The notes beneath the pieces were generated by a model that worked only from the letters and a program-made list of their open reading frames with translations, made no database searches and had not been told where the DNA came from. Position numbers and translations under genes: made by a program. A stretch of DNA of 64,000 nt from Bacillus massiliigorillae (lineage in GTDB: Bacteria > Bacillota > Bacilli > Bacillales > DSM-1321): the NCBI RefSeq assembly GCF_000380245.2, contig NZ_HG428742.1:188823-252822 (forward strand), in the 5' to 3' direction. This document shows, piece after piece, positions 34,465-43,652 of the stretch (its first letter is position 1; every line of letters starts with the position of its first letter).

Positions 34465-35148
34465 TTACTTCACTTCAACCCAGCCGTTTTTAATAGCTAG
34501 AACAACAGCTTGAGTTCGGTCGTTTACATTCATTTTTTGTAAAATATTACTTACGTGGTTTTTAACCGTTTTCTCTGAAATGAAAAGCGTTTCTCCGATT
34601 GTACGGTTGCTTTGTCCATCAGCTAACAATTGCAATACTTCACATTCTCTTCTTGTTAGTAAGTGTAGTGGTCTTCTGATTTCGGTTACGGTTGTAGCAG
34701 CACTTTCACCAAATGAATCTGAAGCCAATCTTCTATATTCTTTAACTAAATTATGAGTTACACGTGGATGAAGGTATGAACCACCATCTGCGACTACTTT
34801 AACCGCCTGAATTAGTGCATCAGAGTCCATCTCTTTTAACAGATAGCCGCTTGCTCCTGTTTTCAGTGCGTGCGTTACATAATTTTCATCGTCATGAATG
34901 GATAATATGATTACTTTCGTATTAGGAAATTGACGTACTAATTGTTTTGTAGCTTCTACGCCATTTAATTGTGGCATATTAATATCCATAATAACTACAT
35001 CTGGTCTGTGAGTTTCTACTAAACCAAGTGCTTCGTTGCCGTCGTCGCCTTCAGCAACAACTTGAAACGTTGATTCAAACTCCAAAATCCTCTTTACCCC
35101 TTCACGAAATAGTTGATGATCGTCAATTATAATGATGCTTGTAGTCAA
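34465..35148 (-). CDS. degU: Response regulator DegU
   Basis: A 227-residue NarL-type response regulator. The phosphoacceptor is D55 in VVIMDINMP, and the HTH is LTRRECEVLQLLADGQSNRTI with EKTVKNHVSNIL. DegU controls secreted proteases, competence and motility, all of which have genes in this window. It starts at a TTG with GGAGGGG six bases upstream. Confidence 0.95.
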   Translation of the reverse strand: MTTSIIIIDDHQLFREGVKRILEFESTFQVVAEGDDGNEALGLVETHRPDVVIMDINMPQLNGVEATKQLVRQFPNTKVIILSIHDDENYVTHALKTGASGYLLKEMDSDALIQAVKVVADGGSYLHPRVTHNLVKEYRRLASDSFGESAATTVTEIRRPLHLLTRRECEVLQLLADGQSNRTIGETLFISEKTVKNHVSNILQKMNVNDRTQAVVLAIKNGWVEVK

Positions 35149-35224
35149 CTGCTTCCCCTCCCTAATCCTTGTTCATCTTAAAATTTGTACCCTAGTGTGA
35201 GCTAACTCTTATACTACTCTTATT

Positions 35225-36367
35225 TTAAACAATTGGAAGATTAATCATAATGAGAGTTCCACTTCCCACATTAGAATCAATAGTGATATCACCATTTAAA
35301 AGCTCTACTCTCTCCTTCATCCCTAGAAGACCGAAAGAACCATCTTTCTTAGCCTTTGGGTCAAAACCCTTACCATTATCTTTAATGATTGCAATCACAT
35401 TTTTTTGCTTAATCTCTATTTTAACTTGGACCAGCGATGCAGTTGCGTGCTTCAGAGCATTTTGCACTGATTCCTGGATTAAACGAAATAATGCTACTTC
35501 TAGTTTAGTTGGTAGTCGTAGTTCTTGTCTAATAGTAACAAGATCGATTTTTGTTGATTTATTATAATCTTCAATTGTACGTAAATATTTTCGAAGTGTA
35601 GGCACTAAGCCTAAGTCATCTAATGCCATAGGCCTTAAATCATAAATAATTCTTCTCACTTCATATAAAGCACTATGGACCATTTTTCGTAAATCTCTAA
35701 TTTCAGCAAGCGCTTCCTCAACGCCTCGTTCACGAAAAATTCGTTCGATTAAATCAGAACGCATCATCACATTGGCCATCATTTGAGCCGGACCATCATG
35801 AATTTCTCTTGATAGACGCTTTCGCTCTTCTTCTTGAGCTTCAATAATTTTGAAACCAAATTCTTGATGCCGTTTGGCGTCATGAAGCATATCTCCGACT
35901 TTAACTAAATCACTTGTTAAAAAATTAAAAACAACACTTACTTGAGAAACTAGATACTCAGCACGCTCAATTGTTTCTTTCAAACCAATTAAACGACGCG
36001 CTAAATCATCGCGACGAGTACGAAGTTCCTTTTCTTTTTGTCTTGTTGAATGTAAATCTAGCTGAATCTTACTCGCTATATCATATACTTGTTCTACATA
36101 GTCTTCAGAAAAGTTAGTAAAATCGCTTTTTACTTCGGCTAATCTGTTACGAGCAAGGCGGTCTTTTATTTCGAGTGCATCACCTTTTTCGATTGTTTGT
36201 AGAACAAGTTTCTTAATGGTTTCAAGTTCTTTTGCAATAGAATGAAATTCTTTTCGACTCTGTTCGCCTATTTTAAAAATTTCATCTTTACTATTCCCTA
36301 CAGTTTGAATCATTTTGTCTACAATTTGATCTAAATCTGCAATATTTATATTATTTTTAATGGTCAC
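35225..36367 (-). CDS. degS: Sensor histidine kinase DegS
   Basis: A 380-residue cytoplasmic kinase. A coiled sensory domain fills about residues 1-170, followed by the HisKA_3 box RLSREIHDGPAQ with H190 as phosphoacceptor. The ATPase domain has NALKHA and DNGKGFD, then GLLGMKER. It has no membrane helix, as expected. It starts at a GTG with GGAGG seven bases upstream and lies 75 bases before degU. Confidence 0.95.
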   Translation of the reverse strand: MTIKNNINIADLDQIVDKMIQTVGNSKDEIFKIGEQSRKEFHSIAKELETIKKLVLQTIEKGDALEIKDRLARNRLAEVKSDFTNFSEDYVEQVYDIASKIQLDLHSTRQKEKELRTRRDDLARRLIGLKETIERAEYLVSQVSVVFNFLTSDLVKVGDMLHDAKRHQEFGFKIIEAQEEERKRLSREIHDGPAQMMANVMMRSDLIERIFRERGVEEALAEIRDLRKMVHSALYEVRRIIYDLRPMALDDLGLVPTLRKYLRTIEDYNKSTKIDLVTIRQELRLPTKLEVALFRLIQESVQNALKHATASLVQVKIEIKQKNVIAIIKDNGKGFDPKAKKDGSFGLLGMKERVELLNGDITIDSNVGSGTLIMINLPIV

Positions 36368-36887
36368 TGGGAATCCTCCATACTAACCAAACTATATTTT
36401 CAGTAAATCTTAAACGATGTGTGTTGCAGATCATTCTGTTATAAGTCATCAAGTGTTACCTTTATTCCGCATTTAACACTTTGACTTGAAGGAATGTATC
36501 AAAATACATGGTCTTTTTATCCTTGGAGATATGTACAATATCTCATCACTTTTATCTTATAAATAAATCTTGACTCTGCATATACGTCTAATAACCTAAT
36601 TATTAGCAGAATCAAACAAAAAATGATAATATATTGAACTAATTTCTCATTCTAAAGGATTAACACCATGGACATAGTTTTTATTATAACACGCTATTGG
36701 TACAATAGTATTAAATTTTGATTACAACTTTTTACTATTTCAGCATAAAAAAGAACTGGTTTTCTTTTTATAATATGTAAATGAATAATTGAACACAAAT
36801 AATATGAAGATTATAATAAAAGAGTTATAGTATTTTTTTAATCATTATATTTACATACGAACAATTGCTTAGGTCAGGAGGTAAGGA
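36368..36887. other. Divergent promoter region between degS and yvyE
   Basis: About 520 AT-rich bases without a gene. The yvyE promoter is recognisable and listed separately. I could not place the degS promoter, and see no strong hairpin. Confidence 0.5.
36789..36817 (+). promoter_or_regulatory. SigA promoter of yvyE
   Basis: TTGAAC at 36789-36794, exactly 17 bases, then a perfect TATAAT at 36812-36817. Confidence 0.75.
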
Positions 36888-37526
36888 ATGCTTCAAGAAT
36901 ATCTTACAGTTAAAGGGTACGGTGAACATGAAATCGATATTAAAAAATCACGCTTTATTGCCTATGTTGACCGTGTCACTACTGAGGAAGAGGCTCAAGC
37001 CTTTATCCAGAAAATAAAGAAAAAACATTGGGATGCAACTCATAACTGTTCCGCTTATATGATAGGTGAGCATGATCAAATTCAAAAAGCGAATGACGAT
37101 GGTGAGCCAAGTGGTACAGCAGGTGTTCCTATGCTAGAAGTCTTAAAGAAAAAAGGGTTAAAAGACACAGTTGTCGTTGTAACTAGATACTTTGGAGGTA
37201 TTAAGCTTGGCGGTGGTGGTTTGATTCGCGCCTATGGTAAATCTACTTCTGAAGGGTTAAACGCAACAGGCATTGTAAAGAGAAAGCTAATGCGTGTCAT
37301 GCATACAACCGTTGATTATACATGGTTAGGCAAATTGGAAAATGAACTACGCTCTTCCCATTATGGTTTGAAAGAAATCAATTACCTTGATAAAGTAGAA
37401 ATCTCTACATTTGTCGAAGAACCTCAAAAAGATCTATTCACTTCTTGGATGATTGAATTAACAAATGGTCAATGTGAAATCCGCGAAGGAGAGCAATTAT
37501 ACCAAGAGCAACTTATTGAAACTTAA
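36888..37526 (+). CDS. yvyE: IMPACT/YigZ-family protein YvyE
   Basis: A 212-residue UPF0029/IMPACT protein. The core KHWDATHNCSAYMIG, NDDGEPSGTAGVPML and VVVTRYFGGIKLGGGGLIRAY is diagnostic. The family is linked to translation control, but the bacterial role is unclear. GGAGG lies six bases before the ATG. It is divergent from degS, as in B. subtilis. Confidence 0.93.
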   Translation: MLQEYLTVKGYGEHEIDIKKSRFIAYVDRVTTEEEAQAFIQKIKKKHWDATHNCSAYMIGEHDQIQKANDDGEPSGTAGVPMLEVLKKKGLKDTVVVVTRYFGGIKLGGGGLIRAYGKSTSEGLNATGIVKRKLMRVMHTTVDYTWLGKLENELRSSHYGLKEINYLDKVEISTFVEEPQKDLFTSWMIELTNGQCEIREGEQLYQEQLIET

Positions 37527-37578
37527 TTATCTGTTTATACGTCTATATTTTTACACAATCCATAAGGAGAAAACATAA

Positions 37579-38550
37579 ATGGAACAGACTCGAAGAAGAA
37601 TTGTTAAGAAGAAAAAGAAAAGATGGAGAAAAGTTCTTCTTTTCTTTATGGTAATAATACTTGCTATAGCTGGATATGGTGCTTACGTTGTCTACGAAGC
37701 CACAAAAGCTGCAAATGATTCATACGTTCAACTTTCTCGTGGTGAAAAATCTAAACTGCGTAATAAAGCTGTTCAATTTGGTAAGGAGCCTGTTTCCATT
37801 CTTTTATTAGGTGTAGAAGATTATGCCTCTGGAGGAAAAGGTGGCCGTACAGATTCCATTATGGTTGCTACTTTCAACCCTGAATCTAAATCAATGAAGC
37901 TAATGAGTATCCCACGAGATACACGAGTATACATTCCAAGTAAAGATAAAAAAGCAAAAATAAATTCTGCCTATAATAATGGTAAAGAATCAACAATCGA
38001 AACTGTGGAAGACTTTCTAGACATTCCGATTGACTTCTATGCCACTGTGAACTTTGAAGGCTTCAAAGAAATCATTGATGAAATAGGTGGAGTAACTGTA
38101 GACGTACCATTTGATTTCTGGGAATACACAGATACTTTCCCTCGTAAGAAACTGTATTATAAGGAAGGTAAACAAAAGTTAAATGGTGAAGAAGCTCTAG
38201 GTTATACTAGAATGCGTAAGCGTGACCCAAATGGAGATTTCGGTCGTGCTGATCGACAAAAAGAAGTGGTAAAAGCTGCATTTGATGCACTGATTACACC
38301 AAAGAATTTATTAAAAGTCGATGATATAGCGAAGCACGTAGGGGATAATGTAGAAACAAACTTAAAGGTAACAGACCTTCTAGCCTTTACAACAAAATTT
38401 AAAGGTTTTACTTCTCAAGATATTAAAACATTAACTTTAGAAGGTGAAGGAGATTCATCATTAGGTACATGGTACTTCATGCCTGATCAAGATGCATTAG
38501 AAAAAACGAAAAAAGAACTACAAGATCATTTAAATTATAAAGCAAAATAA
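37579..38550 (+). CDS. LytR-CpsA-Psr family ligase, copy 1
   Basis: A 323-residue LCP protein. A very basic N-terminus is followed by one membrane helix (about 19-40) and the extracellular LCP domain: ILLLGVEDY, GRTDSIMVATF, SIPRDTRVYIP, KINSAYNNG, DFGRADRQKEVV. The arginine and aspartate residues that bind the lipid pyrophosphate are present. LCP enzymes attach teichoic acid or other polymers to peptidoglycan. It follows yvyE by 52 bases and is followed by a terminator. Confidence 0.92.
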   Translation: MEQTRRRIVKKKKKRWRKVLLFFMVIILAIAGYGAYVVYEATKAANDSYVQLSRGEKSKLRNKAVQFGKEPVSILLLGVEDYASGGKGGRTDSIMVATFNPESKSMKLMSIPRDTRVYIPSKDKKAKINSAYNNGKESTIETVEDFLDIPIDFYATVNFEGFKEIIDEIGGVTVDVPFDFWEYTDTFPRKKLYYKEGKQKLNGEEALGYTRMRKRDPNGDFGRADRQKEVVKAAFDALITPKNLLKVDDIAKHVGDNVETNLKVTDLLAFTTKFKGFTSQDIKTLTLEGEGDSSLGTWYFMPDQDALEKTKKELQDHLNYKAK

Positions 38551-38569
38551 GAGGGCGACCCGTCCATTC

Positions 38570-38602
38570 AAAACGTCTCATTATAAAATGAGGCGTTTTT
38601 TT
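38570..38602 (+). terminator. Terminator of LCP copy 1
   Basis: AAAACG-CTCAT pairs with ATGAG-CGTTTT around a short loop, with eight T following. Confidence 0.85.
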
Positions 38603-38689
38603 TAAAAGAATAAGAAGTTATATAAATTTGTGCTGTGTCCAACCTTACACCTGCTATGCTCTGAAATAAGCCAACCTGTTTTGAAAACC

Positions 38690-38734
38690 AAGTGCTTCAA
38701 TCTATACATCGCAAAACGGGCGCTTGCGCTTTTT
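38690..38734 (-). repeat. Dispersed folded element, truncated copy
   Basis: Only the first 45 bases of the 150-bp element remain, in reverse orientation (GGGCGCTTGCGCTTTT at the end). The right half, with its pairing arm, is missing. No gene overlaps it. Confidence 0.7.
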
Positions 38735-38932
38735 AAAAAAAGTAAAAAAATGGATATAAAATGTCTAGCAAATTTCTTTTTTATTACGAATATTACACAT
38801 AGAACACAGTAATTAAACATTATGGTAAACTACTAGAATGTGATTATTATTTTACGAACTTTAAAAAAGAAGGTAAAATAAATCTTGGTATACCTGTTTT
38901 TCATGATACGTATAACAAAGGAGAACAACTCG

Positions 38933-40006
38933 ATGCATGAGAACCGTAAGATTTACATCGTTACGAAAAAGAAAAAAAGTCGAAAAAAACTAGCCATCAT
39001 GATCTTAACGCCAATATTCGTTCTAATGTTGGCTGGAATTGGCTATGTAGCTAACCTATATAATAAAGCAGAACAAGTTGCAAATAAATCATTCGAATCA
39101 GTAGATGGAACCGATAGAAGCATCGCTGAATTATCTACAAAAGTAGAAAATACCTCTATATTAATTATTGGTGTAGATGATAGTAATTCCCGTAACTACC
39201 AAGATTCAACACGTTCAGATGCGCTAATGGTCGCAACATTTAATAAGAAAGATAAATCCGTTAAACTATTAAGCATTCCTCGTGATTCTTATGTATATGT
39301 CCCTGAAAAAGGAGATTATACAAAAATCAACCACGCATATGCACTAAACGGTCCAAAAAGTACAATTGAAACAGTAGAAAATTTATTAGATATTCCTATT
39401 GATTATTATGTACGCGTAAACTTCTATGCATTCATCGACATTGTTGATGCATTGGGTGGCATTGAAGTAGACGTACCATATGAAATGTTTGAAAAAGATT
39501 CAGAAGATCGTCATAATGCAATTCATTTACAAAAAGGAAGACAAGAAGTGAATGGTGAAGAAGCGTTAGCCTTCGCTCGTACTCGTAAACAAGACACTGA
39601 TATGCTAAGAGGACAACGTCAACAAGAAGTTATCCAAGCTATTGTCTCTAAAGCAACTTCAGCTTCCTCTCTCGCAAAGTATACAAATGTATTAGAGGCT
39701 ATTGGCGACAATATGAAAACAAACATGACATTTAGCCAGATGAAAGCATTCATGGCATTCGCTTTAAAAAATAAAGGCTTAGAAATCGAGCCTATCCAAC
39801 TTCAAGGTGAAGACGATTACATCAATGATATTTACTACTACAAGCTTGATGAAGATGCTTTAGAAGATACAAAAAACAGCTTGAAAGCACATTTAGAAGG
39901 AACTAACACAGCTTCCTCTTCTAACCTTGCTCAAGAGCAGCAACCAATCAATGAAGCAATGAATAATACTAATTCGTCAGATGATGAAGATAAACAAGAT
40001 TTATAA
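38933..40006 (+). CDS. LytR-CpsA-Psr family ligase, copy 2
   Basis: A 357-residue LCP protein, paralogous to the gene upstream. A basic cytoplasmic start (KKKKSRKKL) is followed by a membrane helix and the LCP domain (ILIIGVDDSNS, STRSDALMVATF, SIPRDSYVYVP, KINHAYALNG, MLRGQRQQEVI), and it ends in an acidic Ser/Asn tail. I start it at the ATG at 38933, after AAAGGAG; the frame is open 16 codons further upstream without a ribosome site. Confidence 0.92.
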   Translation: MHENRKIYIVTKKKKSRKKLAIMILTPIFVLMLAGIGYVANLYNKAEQVANKSFESVDGTDRSIAELSTKVENTSILIIGVDDSNSRNYQDSTRSDALMVATFNKKDKSVKLLSIPRDSYVYVPEKGDYTKINHAYALNGPKSTIETVENLLDIPIDYYVRVNFYAFIDIVDALGGIEVDVPYEMFEKDSEDRHNAIHLQKGRQEVNGEEALAFARTRKQDTDMLRGQRQQEVIQAIVSKATSASSLAKYTNVLEAIGDNMKTNMTFSQMKAFMAFALKNKGLEIEPIQLQGEDDYINDIYYYKLDEDALEDTKNSLKAHLEGTNTASSSNLAQEQQPINEAMNNTNSSDDEDKQDL

Positions 40007-40009
40007 TAA

Positions 40010-40040
40010 AAAGGTGCCTCAATATGTGGCACCTTTTATT
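40010..40040 (+). terminator. Terminator of LCP copy 2
   Basis: AAAAGGTGCC pairs with GGCACCTTTT around nine bases. Confidence 0.85.
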
Positions 40041-40070
40041 ATATATGTTCGAGGTTTTGCTGATGCATTC

Positions 40071-40151
40071 GGTACTCTGCTTATATAATTTGGTTCTCCG
40101 CTCATATTTTGAGCTCTCAGCTTATATTTTCAGGTTCTCTCCCATACTTAA
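40071..40151. repeat. Degenerate 20-21-base tandem repeat
   Basis: Units such as GGTTCTCCGCTCATATTTT and GCTCTCAGCTTATATTTT recur every 20 or 21 bases. The block lies between two hairpins that both use an AAGGTGC/GCACCTT stem. It has the same period as the block at 33070-33173 but a different unit. Confidence 0.55.
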
Positions 40152-40160
40152 TACAATGAA

Positions 40161-40187
40161 AAAAGGTGCCCATATTTTGAGCACCTT
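40161..40187. terminator. Second AAGGTGC hairpin
   Basis: AAGGTGC pairs with GCACCTT around 11 bases. It echoes the terminator at 40010 and may serve the converging transporter gene. Confidence 0.6.
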
Positions 40188-40297
40188 AAGAAAACTACCG
40201 TGAAACTTCTACAATAACATTTCCCTTTATATTTCTGTATATACATACAATCCATTCTAACACTTAATTCATCCCCAAATTATTGCATAGGAAATAC

Positions 40298-41608
40298 TTA
40301 CAGTACAAGTGCAGCAATAATCCCAAAAACAATCAGCGGGATATTATAGTGTAGAAATGTCGGAATGCATGTATCCCATATGTGATGATGCTTACCATCT
40401 GCATTCAAGCCCGAAGTTGGGCCTAACGTGCTATCAGAGGCTGGCGATCCAGCATCCCCCAATGCGCCAGCTGTTCCTATAAGAGCTGCAGTTGCCAATG
40501 GTGAGAATCCAGCTGCCGCACAAATCGGAACATATAGCGTTGCTAGGATTGGGATTGTTCCAAACGAAGAGCCTATCCCCATTGTAATAACTAATCCAAC
40601 AAGTAAAATAACAAAGGCAATTGCCAACTTTGACGTACCTATAACAGCAGTTGTTTGTTGTACCAAATCATTTACCGCACCAGTTTCTTTCAAAACGGTT
40701 GCATAACCCGACGCGATAAGCATAACAAAGGCAATCGTCCCCATCATACTCATTCCTTCTTGGACAATTCGGTCGCCTTCACTCATTTTAACAACTCTCG
40801 TAGCAAATAATACAGCTATTCCGATTAATGCACCTAGTACTAATGATTTTGTTAATAATTGAACCGCTAAGGCTACAATGATTGCAATGATTGTTATCCA
40901 ATGGGTAAATATCCACTGTAAATCACTTATATTAACTTCTATATTCTGATGTTGCTTCAAAGAGGAATTCACGACACGATCTTTGCGATACGTAATAAAG
41001 ATAGCAATTAGCAAGCCAACAATCATTCCTGCACCCGGAATAAGCATTGCAATCGTAACATCATTCAAAGCAATAAACATGTTGTTAGCTTTCATTTCGT
41101 CTCTTATAATACCTTGAAATATTAATCCAAAACCTGCAGGTATCATTATATATGGTGTTTTCAATCCAAAAGTTAGTGCAGCTGCAACTGCTCGTCTATC
41201 TAACTTCAATTGATCAAATAAAACCAGTAAAGGTGGTATTAAGATGGGAATGAATGCGATGTGAACAGGAATTACATTTTGAGATAAACAAGCAATACCT
41301 GCAATCGTTAGCACAAGAGCAACTTTCTTCCCTTTGAATACGACTAACATCTTATTCACTAGAATAGTCGTAATACCAGACATTCCAATCATCACCGCAA
41401 AAATACCAAGCAATATATAACTTAAGGCTGTATTCGCCTGCCCACCCATTCCTGAGATCATCACAGACGTTGTTTCAACTAAATCCATCCCCGAAATTAA
41501 ACCTGCTACTAAAGCTGCAATAATAAGGGAAAATAACACATTCACTCTTAATAAACTTAATATAACAAGCAATATCACACTAATAAGTACTGCGTTTGTA
41601 AGCATCAT
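40298..41608 (-). CDS. YuiF-like Na+/H+ antiporter family transporter
   Basis: A 436-residue integral membrane protein with eleven or twelve helices. GFGLIFQGIIRDEM, GIGSSFGTIPILATLYVPICAAAGFSP and GALGDAGSPASDSTLGPTSGLNADGKHHH are typical of the YuiF/Na+-H+ antiporter family. Some members carry amino acids; the substrate is not clear. It is a single gene, not part of the surrounding tagO region in B. subtilis. Confidence 0.8.
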   Translation of the reverse strand: MMLTNAVLISVILLVILSLLRVNVLFSLIIAALVAGLISGMDLVETTSVMISGMGGQANTALSYILLGIFAVMIGMSGITTILVNKMLVVFKGKKVALVLTIAGIACLSQNVIPVHIAFIPILIPPLLVLFDQLKLDRRAVAAALTFGLKTPYIMIPAGFGLIFQGIIRDEMKANNMFIALNDVTIAMLIPGAGMIVGLLIAIFITYRKDRVVNSSLKQHQNIEVNISDLQWIFTHWITIIAIIVALAVQLLTKSLVLGALIGIAVLFATRVVKMSEGDRIVQEGMSMMGTIAFVMLIASGYATVLKETGAVNDLVQQTTAVIGTSKLAIAFVILLVGLVITMGIGSSFGTIPILATLYVPICAAAGFSPLATAALIGTAGALGDAGSPASDSTLGPTSGLNADGKHHHIWDTCIPTFLHYNIPLIVFGIIAALVL

Positions 41609-41780
41609 ATCAAACCAACTTCTCTTCTTTAATATATTAGTACTTTAACAAACTAAATTGAATGTATCTAGAAGTATAATTTGGCAATTTCATAAGAATG
41701 TGGTCAATTTAAAATATGGGAAAAATAAGAAGCATATTAACTAAAGATGAAGGCATCCTTTATATGTATAAAGCCATTAT

Positions 41781-42060
41781 GAAAAGTGCAAGCGCCATGA
41801 TTAGCTCCGTATGTGCTGGAGCCCTCCAACCGAGATAAAGGAAAAACCGAAATGTGGAGAACGCCCGTTTATCGGTGACAAGCATAAGGCAAGCTGGCTA
41901 GAAGGTCGCTTTTAACCTTCTGGACTGATTGACTTATGACCTCGAGAGCCGATGGCGTTCGGAACTGGACAACACGAAGAGACGCTAGGCGATTCGAGAT
42001 GTTGACTTATCGTAGGGAGGATGGCGAAGCACACTAGGAGCTGGGCGCTGGAGCTAGACA
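41781..42060 (+). repeat. Dispersed folded element, copy 4 (variant B), split by a nested insert
   Basis: The element reads normally to GATAAAGGAAA at about 41844, is interrupted for about 128 bases, and resumes with CACGAAGAGACGC at about 41973. The outer arms AGCTCC-gta-TGTGCT (41803-41817) and AGCACA-cta-GGAGCT (42028-42042) pair. The copy ends in the shared GAGCTAGACA. No gene lies in the rest of 41609-42150. Confidence 0.85.
41845..41972 (+). repeat. Second repeat family nested in copy 4
   Basis: About 128 bases that are absent from all other copies. It has its own subterminal inverted repeat, GAACGCC near 41859 and GGCGTTC near 41954, and an inner hairpin GAAGGT-cgctttta-ACCTTC. Its ends, CGCCCGTTTA and AACTGGACAA, resemble the ends of the host element, so it may be a related family. 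Confidence 0.65.
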
Positions 42061-42151
42061 TTATGAAAACCGTCATCGGTCTTATTTGATTAATGATTAA
42101 TCATCTTGTTGAACTTTCTATCAAAAAAGGCAGAAATAAAGTTAGACAACA

Positions 42152-42182
42152 AAAAAAGCTGACCATAATCGGTCAGCTTAAT
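42152..42182 (-). terminator. tagO terminator
   Basis: AAGCTGACC pairs with GGTCAGCTT around six bases and gives a U run on the minus strand. Confidence 0.85.
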
Positions 42183-42192
42183 GTTAGTTATA

Positions 42193-43254
42193 TTATTTAT
42201 CGGAATTTGCATCCTTTGTTGAAATCATTCGTAGAAGTGGCTTATAGTTACTACCAACAAGCCCTACTTTCTCAACAAATACTTCTATCGCTAATAGCAA
42301 GATCCCTATGATTAACAACGCACCCCAAAGTGTCGACATTGAGAAAATAAATGCGGCTAAACCAAATGATGCAGCCATTGCGTAAATAATGAGCACTGTT
42401 TGTCGATGTGAGTATCCTAATCGAAGCATACAGTGATGCAAATGCGACTTATCAGGAGCAGATAGCGGCTTCTTATTCACGATTCTTCTGATGATTGCAA
42501 AGAATGTATCAGAAATCGGAACACCTAGGATGATTACCGGAACAATTAACGAGATCATTGTTACGTTTTTAAATCCTAGAAGTGACAGAACAGCAATCAT
42601 AAATCCTAAGAAAAGCGCGCCTGTATCACCCATGAAAATCTTAGCTGGGTGAAAATTATATTTAAGAAATCCTAATGTACTACCAATTAAAATCGCACCA
42701 ATGCTTAAAACGAACATGTCGCCTTTTAACATCGCCATTCCAGAAATCGTAATTAAAGCAATGGTTGAGACACCCGCAGCTAATCCATCTAAACCATCAA
42801 TTAAATTAATGGCATTCGTAATACCTACAATCCAAATGATTGTTAATGGAATACTTAGCATACCAAGGTGAATTTCTCCACCGAATGGAAGGTTAATGTA
42901 ATCGACTTGGACACCACTAAGCACTACGATTAATGCAGCCGCGATTTGACCGATAAACTTCACTTTAGCCGATAATTCTAACATGTCATCGAAGACACCA
43001 ATGACAACAATAATACTTGCACCAATGATGATTGCCCATGCACTCGTGCTATCTTGTGGTTGTGGTTGAAGAACCAACATACCAATTAAAAAACTAATAA
43101 ATATCGCTAAACCACCAAGACGTGGCATAATTTTTTGATGAACTTTACGATGATTGGGCTTGTCAGTTGCTCCAATCTTGAAGGCCAATTTTTTTACCAA
43201 GGGTGTAATAATCAGCGTAGCAATAAAACATATTAACAAGGTAAGGTAGACCAT
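42193..43254 (-). CDS. tagO: Undecaprenyl-phosphate GlcNAc-1-phosphate transferase TagO
   Basis: A 353-residue polytopic enzyme, about ten helices, that starts synthesis of wall teichoic acid or a secondary wall polymer by moving GlcNAc-1-P to undecaprenyl phosphate. The conserved motifs are DKPNHRKVHQ, FDDMLELSAK, INLIDGLDGLAAGV, MGDTGALFLGF and the cytoplasmic SAPDKSHLHH. GAGGAGGTAC precedes the ATG. The LCP genes nearby would attach the product. Confidence 0.93.
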   Translation of the reverse strand: MVYLTLLICFIATLIITPLVKKLAFKIGATDKPNHRKVHQKIMPRLGGLAIFISFLIGMLVLQPQPQDSTSAWAIIIGASIIVVIGVFDDMLELSAKVKFIGQIAAALIVVLSGVQVDYINLPFGGEIHLGMLSIPLTIIWIVGITNAINLIDGLDGLAAGVSTIALITISGMAMLKGDMFVLSIGAILIGSTLGFLKYNFHPAKIFMGDTGALFLGFMIAVLSLLGFKNVTMISLIVPVIILGVPISDTFFAIIRRIVNKKPLSAPDKSHLHHCMLRLGYSHRQTVLIIYAMAASFGLAAFIFSMSTLWGALLIIGILLLAIEVFVEKVGLVGSNYKPLLRMISTKDANSDK

Positions 43255-43652
43255 GTAGTACCTCCTCAGATATTATCATAACCAATTGTAGTAAGATTTA
43301 AATTGTCAATTGTAACTTTTGTTTGCAGAGTATGGGTAATTATCATTCATCTAAATTCCCATATATCTACATCGTAAAACATCACTCTAGCATATTTTAC
43401 TGAATCCTACTAAAACTTTCAAACTATTTTTATCTGAAATCGATAAAATTTAACAATTCCTTCTCATTAATATCATATTTGAAGTAATTAAAAACTTAAT
43501 AGAATCCTTTTCTAGCAATCATTCATTCAGTCATAAAATGTTCCAAAATCTTTCTCATCCTATAGTATAGTTTTTATTACTTAATTTTGGTAAGATATAA
43601 GATATTGTAAAAAATAGAAAATTCACTTAGATATAAGGGGCATTCAATCATC
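43255..43652. other. Divergent promoter region between tagO and secA2
   Basis: About 400 AT-rich bases with no gene and no strong hairpin. It must hold the promoters of both genes; I could not place either with a good -35. Confidence 0.4.

Noticed and set aside
38602..38820. Short frames on both strands between the two LCP genes
   Set aside because: They overlap each other and the truncated repeat copy and show no ribosome site or domain.
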